Positions 34,541 to 46,205 of a stretch of 64,000 bases of DNA are shown here, piece after piece. Position 1 is the stretch's first letter. Each line of letters starts with the position of its first letter. Origin of the DNA: Astropecten irregularis (Eukaryota > Echinodermata > Asteroidea > Paxillosida > Astropectinidae). A program made the translations under genes and the position numbers. The stretch spans positions 8,990,001-9,054,000 of the forward strand of contig OZ020248.1 in the NCBI GenBank assembly GCA_963971285.1, given 5' to 3'. The notes under the pieces are model-generated. The model saw nothing but the letters and a program-made list of their open reading frames with translations. It had not been told where the DNA came from and did no database searches.

Positions 34541-35952
34541 CATAGTGAGCCATATTCCATCCACTTCAGTTGCGTGAATCTTGAGCGAGATGATCGACTA
34601 CATTTCAAAAGGTTTGGAAAAATGTCTTAAACTGTTTCGCAAGTGGGTCTTGCCATCGTTCCAAGATTGAGAAAGAAAGCATAATGACCGCATTCTGACA
34701 AATTCTGGGACTTGATGAGCAAAGAAAATTTGACTGAAAAGGGACAATTGTGCCTAAGCCGTTCCAGATCAAATATTCATGTCCTAAAGGCCCTAAAACA
34801 TGTGACATTATCCTCATCAACATATAACTCTGTCTCCCTGTAAGCAAACTGACTTGTTTATGGCTGTGTGCTCTCCTCCAAGAATGCTTGACACAGACTG
34901 AACTGTACACTACCAAGAGAAAGTATCCTACAGAACACCATCTAAGGGCACAGCCTTCTAAAGTGCACTCATAAATTTCAACATGAACTTGTTTCCCCCT
35001 TTCATACATACCTTTAAAAAGGACAGTCATTATTAGTCTTCGTTTCTTTTAAACATTTATGTACATATTCTGCATCATTGAGTTGGGATGTTGAAACTAA
35101 AAGCTTAAGTCCTGCCGTTTCCATTTACCGCCTGAGTCAACTCCGATTAGCATGAGCGCGCTCCTCAACGGCCTCATTGTATGCGTGTAAAACAACACAT
35201 GACAGCATTTTCCTTTTGATCTCAATGGCAGGCAGTGCTTCTCATATACAAGATTTAAATTAACGGCTGGATATATGGGCAACTTGCACCAGAGAGCAGG
35301 AGGTTACGGGTTCCTATTCCACCCACAGCCAAGGCTAAGAATCTTTTAGTCAAACATGTCACGGATACTTGAAGAGTGCAGAGCACTTATTCAAAGGCAA
35401 ACTGAATTTGCATTAAATTCCACACCACATAGAAGCCAATAATGGTCATACTAGCCCATAAAACACCAAGTATGCTTAATCATTCTTCATCTTGAATGTA
35501 ACCTCAACATAAATGCGCATTACTAAGCTAAAATGACTTACAAGAAAAGAAAAGAATGACGGTTGTGCATAAAGAGCATGCTGGCCCATCCAAGGACGAA
35601 CTGTTGAAAAATGCATGTGCAGCCCAATTCAGTTCACTATTGAAGTCAACTATACATGAATTCATTCCGACTACTTGCAAATAATATGACCTGACTGAAT
35701 GATGCCAGCCACAAACAAACTGACTACGTGGACTGAATTTTGGCTGGAAGATCACGTATTATTGTTGGCAGCAGTGGTACTAGTGTACATGTAATGTGGC
35801 CTGACTCAAGTCTGGAACAAGACCAAATAGAGGGCCCTTGTGTGCTTCAAACATGAAGGTGGGATGTCATAGCTTAGAAGTGAACACTGTGTGTGCATCA
35901 TGGCCAAGGCACTTATATCATCAAGAGCATGTATGGGTGTGTGCAAAGGCTT
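34541..35952. other. Intron DNA, unrecognised open frames
   Basis: A 141-codon minus-strand frame (34605-35030) and a 61-codon one (35097-35282) show no recognisable domain or clear splice sites. A tRNA-like scrap with GGTTACGGGTTCCTATTCC lies near 35302. Confidence 0.4.
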
Positions 35953-36243
35953 GGGCCAAATTTCATGGAATCCGTCACCGTTGGCAAAAATTCTTCGCTT
36001 ACGTTATAGCATACTTTTTTGGGGGTTACGGTTAGCGTATTTCACGGGAGAGTTTTCTTTTTGGTAACGGTAAGCAAACTTTTTCTGCAGAATGCATATG
36101 ACAGCAGAAAATAATCACGGTTCCCCTAGAAATTCTTCGCTAATCGAAAAGTCTTGCTTACGGATTCCATGAAATAGATTTCAAGTGGAGCAGTGCCCCT
36201 AAGCACAAAAATAGGCCATAACAGATTCCATGAAATTGGGCCC
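35953..36243. mobile_element. GGGGCCAATTTCA foldback, body type 3
   Basis: Starts GGGCCAAATTTCATGGAATC and ends GAAATTGGGCCC. The arms carry TTCTTCGCTTACG and GTCTTGCTTACGGATTCC. A sister copy is nested at 58281-58556. Confidence 0.85.
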
Positions 36244-36529
36244 TGGGCACCCAGCTATAGGCTTTCTGTCCCCAATTTGAAAAATCGTCTGTTCCACAAC
36301 CAACAGAGGTGCCTCATCTGAGGCATTAGTACCATAATCATTCAGCCATCATGTAGTTTTCATTTCTACTAGTCTGATCAAACAAGGTATTTGCTTGAAA
36401 TTTAACATTCGCGCAATGCACACTAATTACTCACTCTATTTGAATACAACCATCATAATGAACGGTGACTTGATAAAATAACTCAAACACGAGATCCATT
36501 TAGAAATGAAGAACCGATATTTATTAAAG

Positions 36530-36776
36530 TAATTGACAGACAGGTGAACAAAGAAAAATTGACTGAGTGAGATTCGAACCAGCGACCTCCTGAAAACCGT
36601 ACAGGCACTCTACCATGTCTACCAAATGAGCTATTCAGCCCCACGTTGGTGGTGTCGCTATTGTCCAGTGTAATAGTCAATTATCTTTGTTTGGCAGTCA
36701 GCCATGAAACCACTCATACACCAACTATATCCCAAGGATCATTTTATCGATTCTCGCAGCAATGCTGCAACGCGAG
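36530..36776 (-). mobile_element. tRNA-derived SINE, family S1
   Basis: Minus-strand copy with box B GGTTCGAATC, a small duplication in the anticodon-arm region (CTCTACCATGTCTACCAAATG on the plus strand), then GATAATTGACTATTACACTG and the distal TGATCCTTGGGATATAG part. Confidence 0.85.
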
Positions 36777-37399
36777 AAACATTAACTGCTATTCAAGTTC
36801 AAATTGCCACAACAATGGGTAGACTTGAGGGAAAACAGACAGTGCGGTTCCTCAATTACATTTTATTCATAGGGCAATTAAGGTACAATTGTCATTCACT
36901 ATTACATGTACGTGTAGTTATAGACACTACCAGCCAACAACCCATGACTATGGCAGTAATATACCAGTGTGGCAGGCCTCAAGAGGACAAATACATGCCA
37001 GCAAGGGTCTGTTTGCCTACGGTTGGTATACTTCGTGATCCCATTCATTTGTCCCCAGACAAGATAAGACAGGCACTGGTGAGGAAATCACCCCCACACA
37101 CTTGGCCGCTGCCTGGTAAAATGATGTACAATGGGGTCAACCTGTTATCCAGAGGCGGAGGGGTAAACATGATCAAAAATGCATCTGACATGTGTCATTC
37201 TGTAGTCTGGTCATGTTCACATGGTTTTCTGGGGATGATTAAGCTGATAATGACAGCTATGATGACTGAGCTGGTGCACTCATCACACCAGGAACCTAGG
37301 GGTACAATGTCCAGTAGAACTCTGAGGGAAGAAACATATATTTCCTCTTGTTGCTTCGTCGTTGGGTTGGTGAATCAATCAGTTGCACGAGGAGAATGA
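36704..37399 (+). CDS. Unrecognised 231-codon open frame
   Basis: The longest open frame not explained by the LINE or minisatellite. Its first 25 or so codons lie in the distal part of an S1 SINE, so the start is not real. The remainder (for example DKIRQALVRKSPPHTWPLPG) matches nothing I know. No promoter or splice context stands out. An open stretch this long can arise by chance in 64 kb read in six frames. It could be a relic of an unknown element. Confidence 0.15.
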   Translation: MKPLIHQLYPKDHFIDSRSNAATRETLTAIQVQIATTMGRLEGKQTVRFLNYILFIGQLRYNCHSLLHVRVVIDTTSQQPMTMAVIYQCGRPQEDKYMPARVCLPTVGILRDPIHLSPDKIRQALVRKSPPHTWPLPGKMMYNGVNLLSRGGGVNMIKNASDMCHSVVWSCSHGFLGMIKLIMTAMMTELVHSSHQEPRGTMSSRTLREETYISSCCFVVGLVNQSVARGE

Positions 37400-37892
37400 C
37401 ATGACAGCAGCTGCATTCAGAGTTCAGATCGCACCTTTTTCATCAATGAGGTTAAGGGGGAGGGTTAAAGGTGAGGAGCTACTCGGTTACACATTAAATG
37501 ATGATGTGAAGTTCCTTTTTTTTTTTAATGTAAACGAAATAAAGTTTAGATAAAGATCACTCTATACATCCGTCTTTCTCCAAATGACACCAGCAAGTTC
37601 TGTTGTCTATTTTAGGTACAGAACGCAGGGGAGAGGATGTAACTATGAATCCGTTAAACGCTAGGTACACGAACATTTCAAAAAAAGGTATCCAAAAACA
37701 CTAACCAATCCTACAAATCAACCAAGCTAATTTTAGTCTTCACATTTTCGGGTGTTTAAAGAAAATAAGAAACTGCATCAATGTGTAACGAGTGGCGTGA
37801 ACCCTGACCCCCTTTTTTTGTCCCACAATTTTTTTTAAATTAAAAAAAAAGTGTTACTTAAGATTTGAGGCTTTGCATGGTGATAATTGGTA

Positions 37893-37990
37893 TGTGGATC
37901 GGTTTGCGGAAACACCATGTAATAATCGTTCGTACTTTCGCACTTCTATATCGTTCGCAGTTGTTGTCAACTGGTAATTTAGCATTTCCT
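37893..37990 (-). repeat. Penelope-like element end, partial
   Basis: Plus strand GGTTTGCGGAAACACCATG, AATCGTTCGTACTTTCGC and the GTTGTCAACTGG remnant match 46206-46330. The hammerhead part is missing. Confidence 0.6.
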
Positions 37991-39310
37991 TTTTCAATGG
38001 CTTTTCAACATTTTAACTGTGTGGTTTTCAGCAGGCCCACAGCATATTCTTGCTGAACAAAATAATCATGTTTTGGTAAGAAATCTTGGCTGCCACCCCC
38101 CCCCCCCACGAACCCCATATCCCCACCCAACTCCCCCAGCCCAAATTTTGAAGCTCCTCTTGATGTCAATTACATGACTCAATCAGTATCCTTCGATATC
38201 AGTCTCCAATGAACTCAAAACAACTGGATCTGAATACAGCACACGACACATAACATACAAGTTGATAGCCCAACTGTCCAGAAAGGCCACTATTACTATA
38301 CCCAGTCACAGTCAGCCTATATCCTACTGGCATATCATATCCAATATATGTGCCTAATCTTATTTATGAAATATGTGAAAAGGTTAATTCGGGGACTAAG
38401 TCAGGACACTAAATACTTTGAGCCAGGCGTCCGTGTACAAAAACTTCTAACAAGCTTGGGCCTTCATAACAATCATAGATACTCTGCCTGTGGCTTCCAA
38501 TATCTCATCCATATCATCTCATCACGCTAGACTTGAGTCAAGAGTCAAAATTGGAGAGACAGCGCGCCTGTGACGGGAGGGAAAAGCTTGCCTCCGAGAT
38601 ACACAAAGCCAAATATCCACAAGTTTGTTTTCTTTTCACTCATAGCTTAGAATAGGAGTACACAGCTAGGGGGCTTTTTAATTTCTACTGGTTTCCTGTT
38701 CAGTATCCAGTTGAGGTTTTTTCCTTCTTCTTTTTCTTTTCCTCTTTCCGTCTCTGTTTATTCTAAACCCTGATGGTTTGGAGGAAGGACTGCTGGTAGA
38801 TCTCCAATCTCACCTCACTTTATCGGAAGGTTCATCACTCCTGAAAAATCGGGAAGGAGACCCGAATGCAGCCACCTCTCAGACTAGACGGAGAGGGTTT
38901 AGTGATTGAATCAGTAATGCCGGGATATCTACCCTTCATGCCGCCTGCAGACTCTTTATATTTCCATTAATATCTGATGGCAAAGGAGATGAACTGACTA
39001 CATGGACTGAGCTTGATCTCTGCAAAATGTCAAGTGAAACGTTTGATCTAACAGGGTCATACGCGACCTGTGAGAGCCAGCAACAGAGGTTTGGTGTACT
39101 GCAAAATTGAGGGCATAAACTTTTAAAGCTTTTTGACGTCACTGCAATGTATTCTAGGCAAAAGGATTGTAAATCATGGCTGTATGATAAGCTCAACATT
39201 TGAACCTTATTTGTTATATCCCATGATCTCAAGAAAAGTTGGGATTTTTGTTAAGGTGGGGAGGTAGCTATCAACTGCCTGCAGTTCAGCTCTGTGATGG
39301 GGAAATATCC
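37991..39310. other. Unique intron DNA
   Basis: A C tract at about 38096-38107 and a long pyrimidine run at about 38716-38756. No gene is recognised. Confidence 0.4.
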
Positions 39311-39716
39311 ATCCCAATAAGACTATGGCTGGCTGTGTTCATCCCACCCAATAAGACTGTGGCTGGCTGTGTTCATCCCACCCAATAAGACTATGGCTGA
39401 CTGTGTTCATCCCTCCCAATAAGACTATGGCTGGCTGTGTTCATCCCTCCAAATAAGACTGTGGCTGGCTGTGTTCATCCCACCCAATAAGACTGTGGCT
39501 GGCTGTGTTCATCCCACCCAATAAGACTGTGGCTGGCTGTGTTCATCCCACCCAATAAGACTATGGCTGACTGTGTTCATCCCTCCCAATAAGACTATGG
39601 CTGGCTGTGTTCATCCCTCCCAATAAGACTGTGGCTTGCTGTGTTCATCCCACCCCAATAAGACTGTGGCTGGCTGTGTTCATCCCACCCAATAAGACTT
39701 TGGCTGGCTGTGTGCT
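39311..39716 (+). repeat. 34-bp minisatellite, about 12 units
   Basis: Unit AATAAGACTGTGGCTGGCTG followed by TGTTCATCCCACCC. Variants (CTATGG or CTGTGG, GGCTGACTG, CCCTCCC) recur in the same order in units 2-5 and 7-10, showing a higher-order duplication of about 170 bp. Confidence 0.92.
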
Positions 39717-40489
39717 CACCAGTTACTGCCATGTCTTTGTTGATAAGGTCAAACCCACAGCACAAAAGTCAACATGGCCCACTTTATAGCCAGCCCAATT
39801 CCATTATCAACTTCACACTGTGCTAGACACGTCTGTCACACAAGGCAAAGTCAATTTACAAGCAATTAGGAGGGGTTTTGGCTGATACTGCTGACAAGCA
39901 TAGCCAAACATGGCATCCTGAATTCAGTTGACCAGTTGAAAACTTATTACGTACGCCATCCCTGCCACGTTTCTCACTCCAATCGGGTAAAAAAATGGGA
40001 CAGCAAACGGAGACGTCTTCATGTGGTTGGTTTAACGGACATCTTACTTGTCATGACGGGCTAGACTGTCGCATGGGACTTTGGGAACATGCTCTTCGGT
40101 TCCTTCTTAGACAGGCACAGAGGGAATCAGAGCATGGCTTTATCACGGTTTGCTGGGCACTCAACGTACGAGAGCACGAACAGTATATAAATAGGTGCGC
40201 AAGAGGATTTGTGGACTCTACAAGACTCCAATAGCAAAACGGCACATCTGAAACACAAAATGTCTTCCTCTTAAAATGTTTACCGAAGACAGACAGGGAC
40301 AGAACCTTCCCGATGGGCAATTACATGGACTAGTTCCTTCTGGGATAATCCAATTTCCTACTCTGTTAAAGTTAGCCATTTACACATGAACAAGCATGGC
40401 ATTGACCACGGTCAAACTTGTCAACATTTGCTAGCCAATTCAACTAACACACAATCAGTGAATTGGAAGTATTTACCATCCAAGTTCCA
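39717..40489. other. Intron DNA, TATA-like sequence
   Basis: Contains TATATAAATAGG near 40183-40194 on the plus strand and overlapping open frames on both strands (39995-40320) without recognisable motifs. No transcript is implied. Confidence 0.35.
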
Positions 40490-40493
40490 TTAA

Positions 40494-40820
40494 AGGTGCA
40501 CTGTCTTTGCTTTTTCAGATGAAGAATCAAATGATAAACTGACAATCCAATGAAGTTCAACGGCTTTCGAATGTAACAAAATCTCATTGGGAGCTCCAAA
40601 CGGGAGGTCTAAACAGGCTTAACAATGCACATCTTAAATGTATATCTTAAATATATTTTTCGTCCCAAAAAGTTAAGACAAAGCACAGGCAGAACCAAAA
40701 CATATTCTATTTTTACAATTTTTTAACAAAATTTTGAAACTAAATTCATATTTTGTGTCAAGCCACAGTAAAGTTACAGTTTTCCTTCTGTAAACATAAG
40801 ATCTCATGACAGTGCACTAA
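40494..40820. mobile_element. Possible TTAA MITE with GGTGCACTGTC ends
   Basis: Left TTAA-AGGTGCACTGTC, right GACAGTGCACT in inverse orientation, abutting a CRE MITE. The right TTAA is altered. Confidence 0.55.
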
Positions 40821-40821
40821 T

Positions 40822-41000
40822 AGGGCTCCGCACTGATGACGTCACAAAATCCCCGGATGTCAGACAAACACTGTCTCTCACACACACAGTGTACATTGTA
40901 CATGGACGCGCACACGCACACACGTTTGCATGGCTGCAATGTTTGTCTGAGATCCAGTGCTATTTTTAGCGCAAGTGCGGAGCGCTATTTTAGAAATGAT
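40822..41000 (-). mobile_element. CRE-bearing MITE, family D
   Basis: Inverted ends AATAGGGCTCCGCACT and AGTGCGGAGCGCTATTTT, with TGACGTCA near the first end, internal CA/TG-rich arms and CAGACAAACA repeated in inverse orientation. Confidence 0.8.
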
Positions 41001-41224
41001 ACTCAATTATCACGATATAGAAACTGCGCATTTTTACAGTGAGTCATATTGAACATTGCAACAAACTGCTCGAAGAGTGTTGCATGTTTACCTGTGTATG
41101 GTAATTTGGTAACAACCTTTTATAATACTTCACATAATGAGTGAACATTCAAAGTTTTCTTTGAATTAGAATATAATTACTCATCTTTACATGTGCCATT
41201 ATAAATGATAGAGAGAGAGATATA

Positions 41225-41656
41225 CAGGGTGTCCAAGAAAAAACGCAACACTGTGTCGGGACCCATTATGTTAAAACTGTTTATCACTTCAAGATTCAGA
41301 TATGTGATACAACCATGTCTTGGCTATCACCATGTAGAATTTAAGCATATTGGGGCTGAAATTGGCGAAAATATGACCAATTGAGAGAGTACCCCTTAAA
41401 AACAAATTTGCAAGGATAACACACATAGTGGTCAATGCACACATAATGTGTATGAAATAAAGACGAAAATCAGGTTTTGAGGTTGGGTAATTCACTCTTA
41501 GTTTTTTCACTCAATTTCAGTCCAATTTTGCTCAAATTATACATGGTGATAGCCAAGACATGGCTGCATCACATATCTGAATCTTGAAGTGATAAACAGT
41601 TAAATTTTAATATAAAAGTTCCGACGCAAAGTGTTGCGTTTTTTTGGGACACCTTG
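41225..41656. mobile_element. Tc1/mariner-like foldback, TA-flanked
   Basis: Ends CAGGGTGTCCAAGAAAAAAC and the complement of CAAGGTGTCCCAAAAAAACG, flanked by TATA. Inner arms of roughly 100 bp also pair (TGTCTTGGCTATCACCATGT and inverse). The GTGTCCCAAAAAAACGC start fits mariner-related elements. Confidence 0.85.
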
Positions 41657-42425
41657 TATATATTATGTAAGGTGCATTTATAACAGGTGTCGCATTAACC
41701 TACAAGTGTTATATACAGGTTGAATCCACAAGCAAATCCCAGCAGAGTGGTGGAACCGAAAGACCCACGTGCATATTTAAGGTGTGAAAACTTCAGCTAT
41801 TAAAACAGTGCTGCACCTTGATCATCAGTTCCAGGTATTATCTACCAGGGAGGGTTCATATAAAAACAAATACTGGAACGTACACGTTTCCCTAAAGGTG
41901 TATTTATTGAGGCCCCCTGTATGCAGAGTCAATATTAGTCCCAAATCACAGAGGAAATTGTGGAGTGGACTCAGCCCACAACTCATCCTCAGCAGAAATG
42001 TAAGTAAATCAAAACATCCCGGGTACTAGATTGACATACGATGATAATCTAATGGACCCCGTGCGCACGGTCGCAGATTGCGGGGCCCGCACGGTATCAT
42101 CCGAGGAAAAACATGCACTCCGGAAAAAATTCTCCTGGGTACGATTTTCCAATCTCCAACCAAAACGCAAACATCTTCTCCAAAAACGGTGGACGCCGTT
42201 CGGTAGAAAAACAAATGTTTGTGATGGAGGCTGGAAAAGGTGAGGTTGTTTACAAAATGCCTTTACTGAGAGGCCAACGTCGAACCCCCACCCCCATGAG
42301 ATTAGTGGGCCGGGATCCTAAAAACTCCTGATTCTTTCAAAATTCCCAGCACACGCTCCGCACTATCCCAATGGCATGTTCTACAAGTTGCATTTTGTTA
42401 CTGGACTCTCACTGTTTCTTTATAA
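41657..42425. other. Unique DNA with a GC-rich patch
   Basis: About 42055-42095 is GC-rich (GTGCGCACGGTCGCAG). Open frames on both strands (42026-42331) have no recognised motif. Confidence 0.4.
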
Positions 42426-42433
42426 TCATCAAA

Positions 42434-42599
42434 TAACCACAAGGGAAACTGAATGAAATTTAAGTCGACTGGAGCGGGATTCGAACCGGCGACCTCCTGA
42501 ATACCGTACAGGGGCTCTACCAACTGAGCTATTCAGCCCTACGTTGGTGGTGTCCCCAATAATGTCAATTATCTTTCAAGTCAGTTTCCCTTGTGGTTA
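42434..42599 (-). mobile_element. S1 tRNA-like module inside a 19-bp inverted repeat
   Basis: TAACCACAAGGGAAACTGA at 42434-42452 is perfectly inverted at 42581-42599. Between them the minus strand has an S1 head with CTCAGTTGGTAGAGCCCC and GGTTCGAATCCCGC. ATT repeats and TTTGATTTGATT follow. Confidence 0.85.
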
Positions 42600-42654
42600 A
42601 TATTTTATTATTATTATTATTATTATTATATTTTATTTGATTTGATTTGATTGA

Positions 42655-42725
42655 AAAGTGAACAAAGGAAAATAGACTGGAGCAGGATTCGAACCAGCGA
42701 TCTCCCGAATACCGAACCGGCGATT
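42655..42725 (-). mobile_element. S1 SINE fragment
   Basis: GGTTCGAATCCTGC box B on the minus strand, with the CAGTCTATTTTCCTTTGTTC tail. The rest of the tRNA-like head is cut off. Confidence 0.7.
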
Positions 42726-43500
42726 TGTTTCTTTATAATTTAGTATAAAACCAGGCTTTCAGGATATACAGAGATATGTGGCTAATTCTGACTACTAAAA
42801 TGAACAATGCCAATTGACGATTTGGGACACCGTCAAAATAGGATAGTTAGCACTGGCCAGACAGCTCGGATGGTACAGTACTAGTGTAGTACTTGACTAT
42901 ATCACTACAGCCAACATTTCTGACATTCGAATATTATATTGTAAGCCCTTAATCTGCACAGGAAAACTAAGAACAATGGGAAATATTATGCTATCCCCAG
43001 ATAAGCGACAGTGTAATTGTGTATAAAACAGATAGAAATCCACTGACGGCCATAACAGGAAAGGGGTTAAATATCCTCTAAGAGTTACCTTACTGGATAC
43101 AAGTTATGATGAACTTCAATCTCAGCTGTACAACACTTGGGTAGCATATATGAAAAGAGAGTTTTTGACAGGGCTTTTTGGCCTACAATGATATACATAC
43201 TTCATATGCAGCAACAGCCATTTTTTTTTTTACGCCCCTCTGTTGGTCCCATAGTGTTTCGTACACAAGTGATAGCCGTCAATTGAATTCTTCCCGTGTA
43301 AACAATTAATGATAACCTTGAAATTAAAAACTTGAAATTAAAAATCTTCAAGTACGTGGGCGTGACAGAGCTCAATGATAGATTGTGTAACTTTTGGTCT
43401 TGGACTATGCTTCAACACACCCAAAGAGGGCGCTATAGCACTAAAAACTGACAGGATGATTAAAACAGACCATCACTGATAGCAATTTTATCAAATTGTC
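42726..43500. other. Unique intron DNA
   Basis: I see no gene or element. Confidence 0.4.
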
Positions 43501-43504
43501 TTAA

Positions 43505-43861
43505 AGGGATGGTACAGAATTGGTAAGACAAAATACACTTCGAGATCACAGATTCACATCAAACTTACACAGTATAATGGTGATGATAGGAGAAAACATC
43601 CCATGAAATGTTTTTGTCTGAAATGCCATATTAGTTGAGAAATAAATGAAAATATTTTCCGATTGGAATAAATTGTTTCGAAGCGTTTCATTCATTCGAT
43701 GAAAATGTGCAAACGAGTTTTCACTATTTTCTCATGACCCAGATGGCTGATTCACCTCAAACGTCTACAGGTTTGTCAGTTAAGGTATATGATGGATTAC
43801 ATAATGTGCTTTCACTGTCAGCAACGGTTTTGTTGCAAAAACCAGTTCTGTACCATCTGTA
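43505..43861. mobile_element. TTAA MITE, family P1
   Basis: AGGGATGGTACAGAATTGG to CCATCTGT. TTAA at 43501-43504 and a shifted TTAA at 43862-43865. Very similar to 194-548. Confidence 0.85.
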
Positions 43862-44268
43862 TTAAAGCTTATAACGGAGATTTTGGTTAATAATTATTTA
43901 AAATGTATTAAATTATATGTTCAAGTTCTTAATTATAAATAAACCCAGCTTATATGCTTTAAAATCTTAAAATGGTAATTAAAATTTGTTTTGTATACTA
44001 GCGATTGGTCTATATTTTTTTTTAGATATTTAAAGGAAAAATCTAATGTTATAAGTTGATAATATTTTTTGTGCGAGATAATCAAATTAAGAAAATTACA
44101 TGTAACATTGCTCACGATATATCAACTACATAATGCAGGAGCATACAGTTATTGCTTTTACTCATTATGCATGCTGCAATGAAACTATTCTAATGTCAAT
44201 GGATGTGAATATTTTCAATTTATATATTAGCTTGACCTATATGTTTTTTATGTTGACTTGTCATTATT

Positions 44269-44309
44269 GCCTTCGATAAAGATCCTGCTAGGATCGAAAC
44301 ACGTCAGGC
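44269..44309 (+). ncRNA. Hammerhead-like motif, GATCC family, best copy
   Basis: Outer stem GCCT/AGGC, a single-stranded TCGATAAA, hairpin GATCC-TGCTA-GGATC, then GAAAC, AC and GTC. The order matches a type I hammerhead with a very short stem III, but the first core strand departs from CTGATGA, so activity is doubtful. Eight copies lie in the window. Confidence 0.4.
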
Positions 44310-44388
44310 CCTCTCAACTCTAAGCAGTTTATATATTAGTCATATTTCGAATGCAGCTATAGAATAATGGATCATTAGGCCTAATATA

Positions 44389-44708
44389 ATGATGATATAA
44401 TAATTTGGGAGGCTAATCATCCTTACTCGCAGCCGGGGTGCTGAATTGCGAAGGATGCGACTTCAACGTGATCGAGTAGCAGGCTTTCATGGGCGCCCTT
44501 GGCTGCCAGCCATATCAACCCATATATGATCACGGAGCACAGCCTGAGATTGAAAGTGTTTGAATTTTATGGAGGGAGGAAAACCCGGAGAAAAACCCTT
44601 GTAGCATAAGAGAGAACCAACGCACAACTCTACTCACATATGACCCAAGCTGGTATCGAACCCGGTCCACATTGGCGAGAGGCGAGTGCCTAACGCACTT
44701 TGCCATCT
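44389..44708 (-). mobile_element. tRNA-derived SINE, family S3, longer copy
   Basis: Minus strand: tRNA-like head GCGTTAGGCACTCGCC and GGGTTCGATACCAG, then TTTTTCTCCGGGTTTTCCTC, TCTCAGGCTGTGCTCCGTGA, GGCTGCGAGTAAGGATGATT and a TAATTATT-type tail. Confidence 0.88.
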
Positions 44709-44924
44709 ATGTTCCCAATCTTGAAAGTTGAAAATTGTCAAGGTTCAAACATTGTTTTCTCAAAAGGAAGAACCAATGCGGACGGAAAGTGTAAATAAAC
44801 ATTTGTACCCGATGGAAAGATACAGAGATGAATATCAGTTCCAGCTCAACTGCAAGTAAATGGCAGTATTGCTTGTGACCAGCAGCCCACACACAGCACT
44901 GAAGGAATGTGCAATAAACAAAAT

Positions 44925-45166
44925 ATCAATACATATACAGTAACAGTCATCTGTGAAATTCCCAGTTCCAAACTGTGCACACTTAAAAAAAAAAAAACAG
45001 ATAAAAATCCCCACGGTATTTTTAAAATCTTTTCAACATTATTTTTTTTTAACTTCCAAAAATTGTTTGTGGTCATTGGTTTTACTCTTTTCTGGTTAAA
45101 TACAGAATATCAGGCAGAACAGTTCTAATGGTATGTTTCTACATCTCCATCTTTATATCCTGTAAG

Positions 45167-45257
<91 letters not shown>

Positions 45258-45360
45258 TTCACCATATCCAACAGCAACACAGTCGCCAATTACAGGAACG
45301 GTTATAGGTAAATCTGTGAAGATTTCTGTTTCGGTATTCTACCAAAGTATGATAGTACCT
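44925..45360. mobile_element. TTAA MITE, family A, with microsatellite insertion
   Basis: Contains GTAACAGTCATCTGTGAAAT through CCAAAGTATGATAGTACCT. An (ATTT)n run and 40 bp of unrelated sequence separate the TCCTGTAAGTTA block from TATAGGTAAATCTG. The left end is lost. Confidence 0.8.
45168..45259 (+). repeat. (ATTT)n microsatellite, about 23 units
   Basis: Near-perfect ATTT tetranucleotide run inside a family A MITE. Confidence 0.95.
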
Positions 45361-45893
45361 TTTAGAGTTGATCATTTATGCAAGATAACTGAAAAAAGTG
45401 ACAGTCTTGGCTTCCCAAGCAACCAGCAGCAAACTTTCATACTTCACTGGATGGCTCACAAAAAGTTTTCCATGCCTGACAAATATTCCTGACATTTTGG
45501 AGAACTGTACGTGCAGGTACGGCACTCATATGTCATCTCTCCTAGATCAAAGGATAAGATTTGTCATCCTCAAGAACACGATATGGATTTTTTTACATTT
45601 AAATCTGTGACAACACGCCTGAAGCAAGACATTATCAACCAAAATAAATAAATAACCTTTGAAACTAAAAGCCTACTTGTCAACCGGTGTGATCAATATC
45701 AAAGCAAATGAATCTACACGCATGATGCTAAAAGCCTACTATAGCTTGTATGTATCAGTGTAAACTGTCTCTTTCCATGATCATTTCTCTGCACATCATG
45801 TCACCTTCAATTTTTCATTTTTGGCCTGTTTCTTTTTTCATTTCAAAAGAAGTTATACATATGTACCTCCAGTGTCTATTAAATTTGTGTTGA
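45361..45893. other. Unique intron DNA
   Basis: I see no gene or element. Confidence 0.4.
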
Positions 45894-45956
45894 AATGCTT
45901 GGAGTTATGAAGGCCTGTCCGACGTTTCAGTCCTAGCAGGGTTGTTATCACAGGCT
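45894..45956 (-). repeat. Hammerhead-like repeat, GATCC family, diverged
   Basis: Minus-strand match to AGGCCTTCATAACTCCAAGC and the CTGCTAGGACTGAAACG core. Confidence 0.6.
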
Positions 45957-46205
45957 AAAAAATATATACTATACTTTCTTAGATTTAGGTGACTGACTAG
46001 GACATGAAACAACTGGTGCTCAACTGGACTGTTTCAATGTCTCTAAAAGATGGCCCTTGCAATGGAAAAGTGGCCATGTCCCTTTCAGAACCAAATTCAA
46101 GACCTGTGGGTCTTGTGCAATGGGTGCAGTATTATTATTATTAAGTATCATCCTGGTCAATAATGTCAACAGTAAGCTAAATGTCTGAACTGAATAAAGA
46201 AATGT

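Noticed and set aside
39311-39716. CRISPR-like array
   Set aside because: The units are contiguous with no unique spacers, and the genome is eukaryotic; it is a minisatellite.
40183-40194. TATA box TATATAAATAGG as a promoter
   Set aside because: AT-rich DNA produces such matches often; no initiator or coding exon follows.
42026-42331. GC-rich patch with open frames on both strands
   Set aside because: No frame has a recognised motif, and the donor-like AAAG|GTGAGG has no matching upstream structure.
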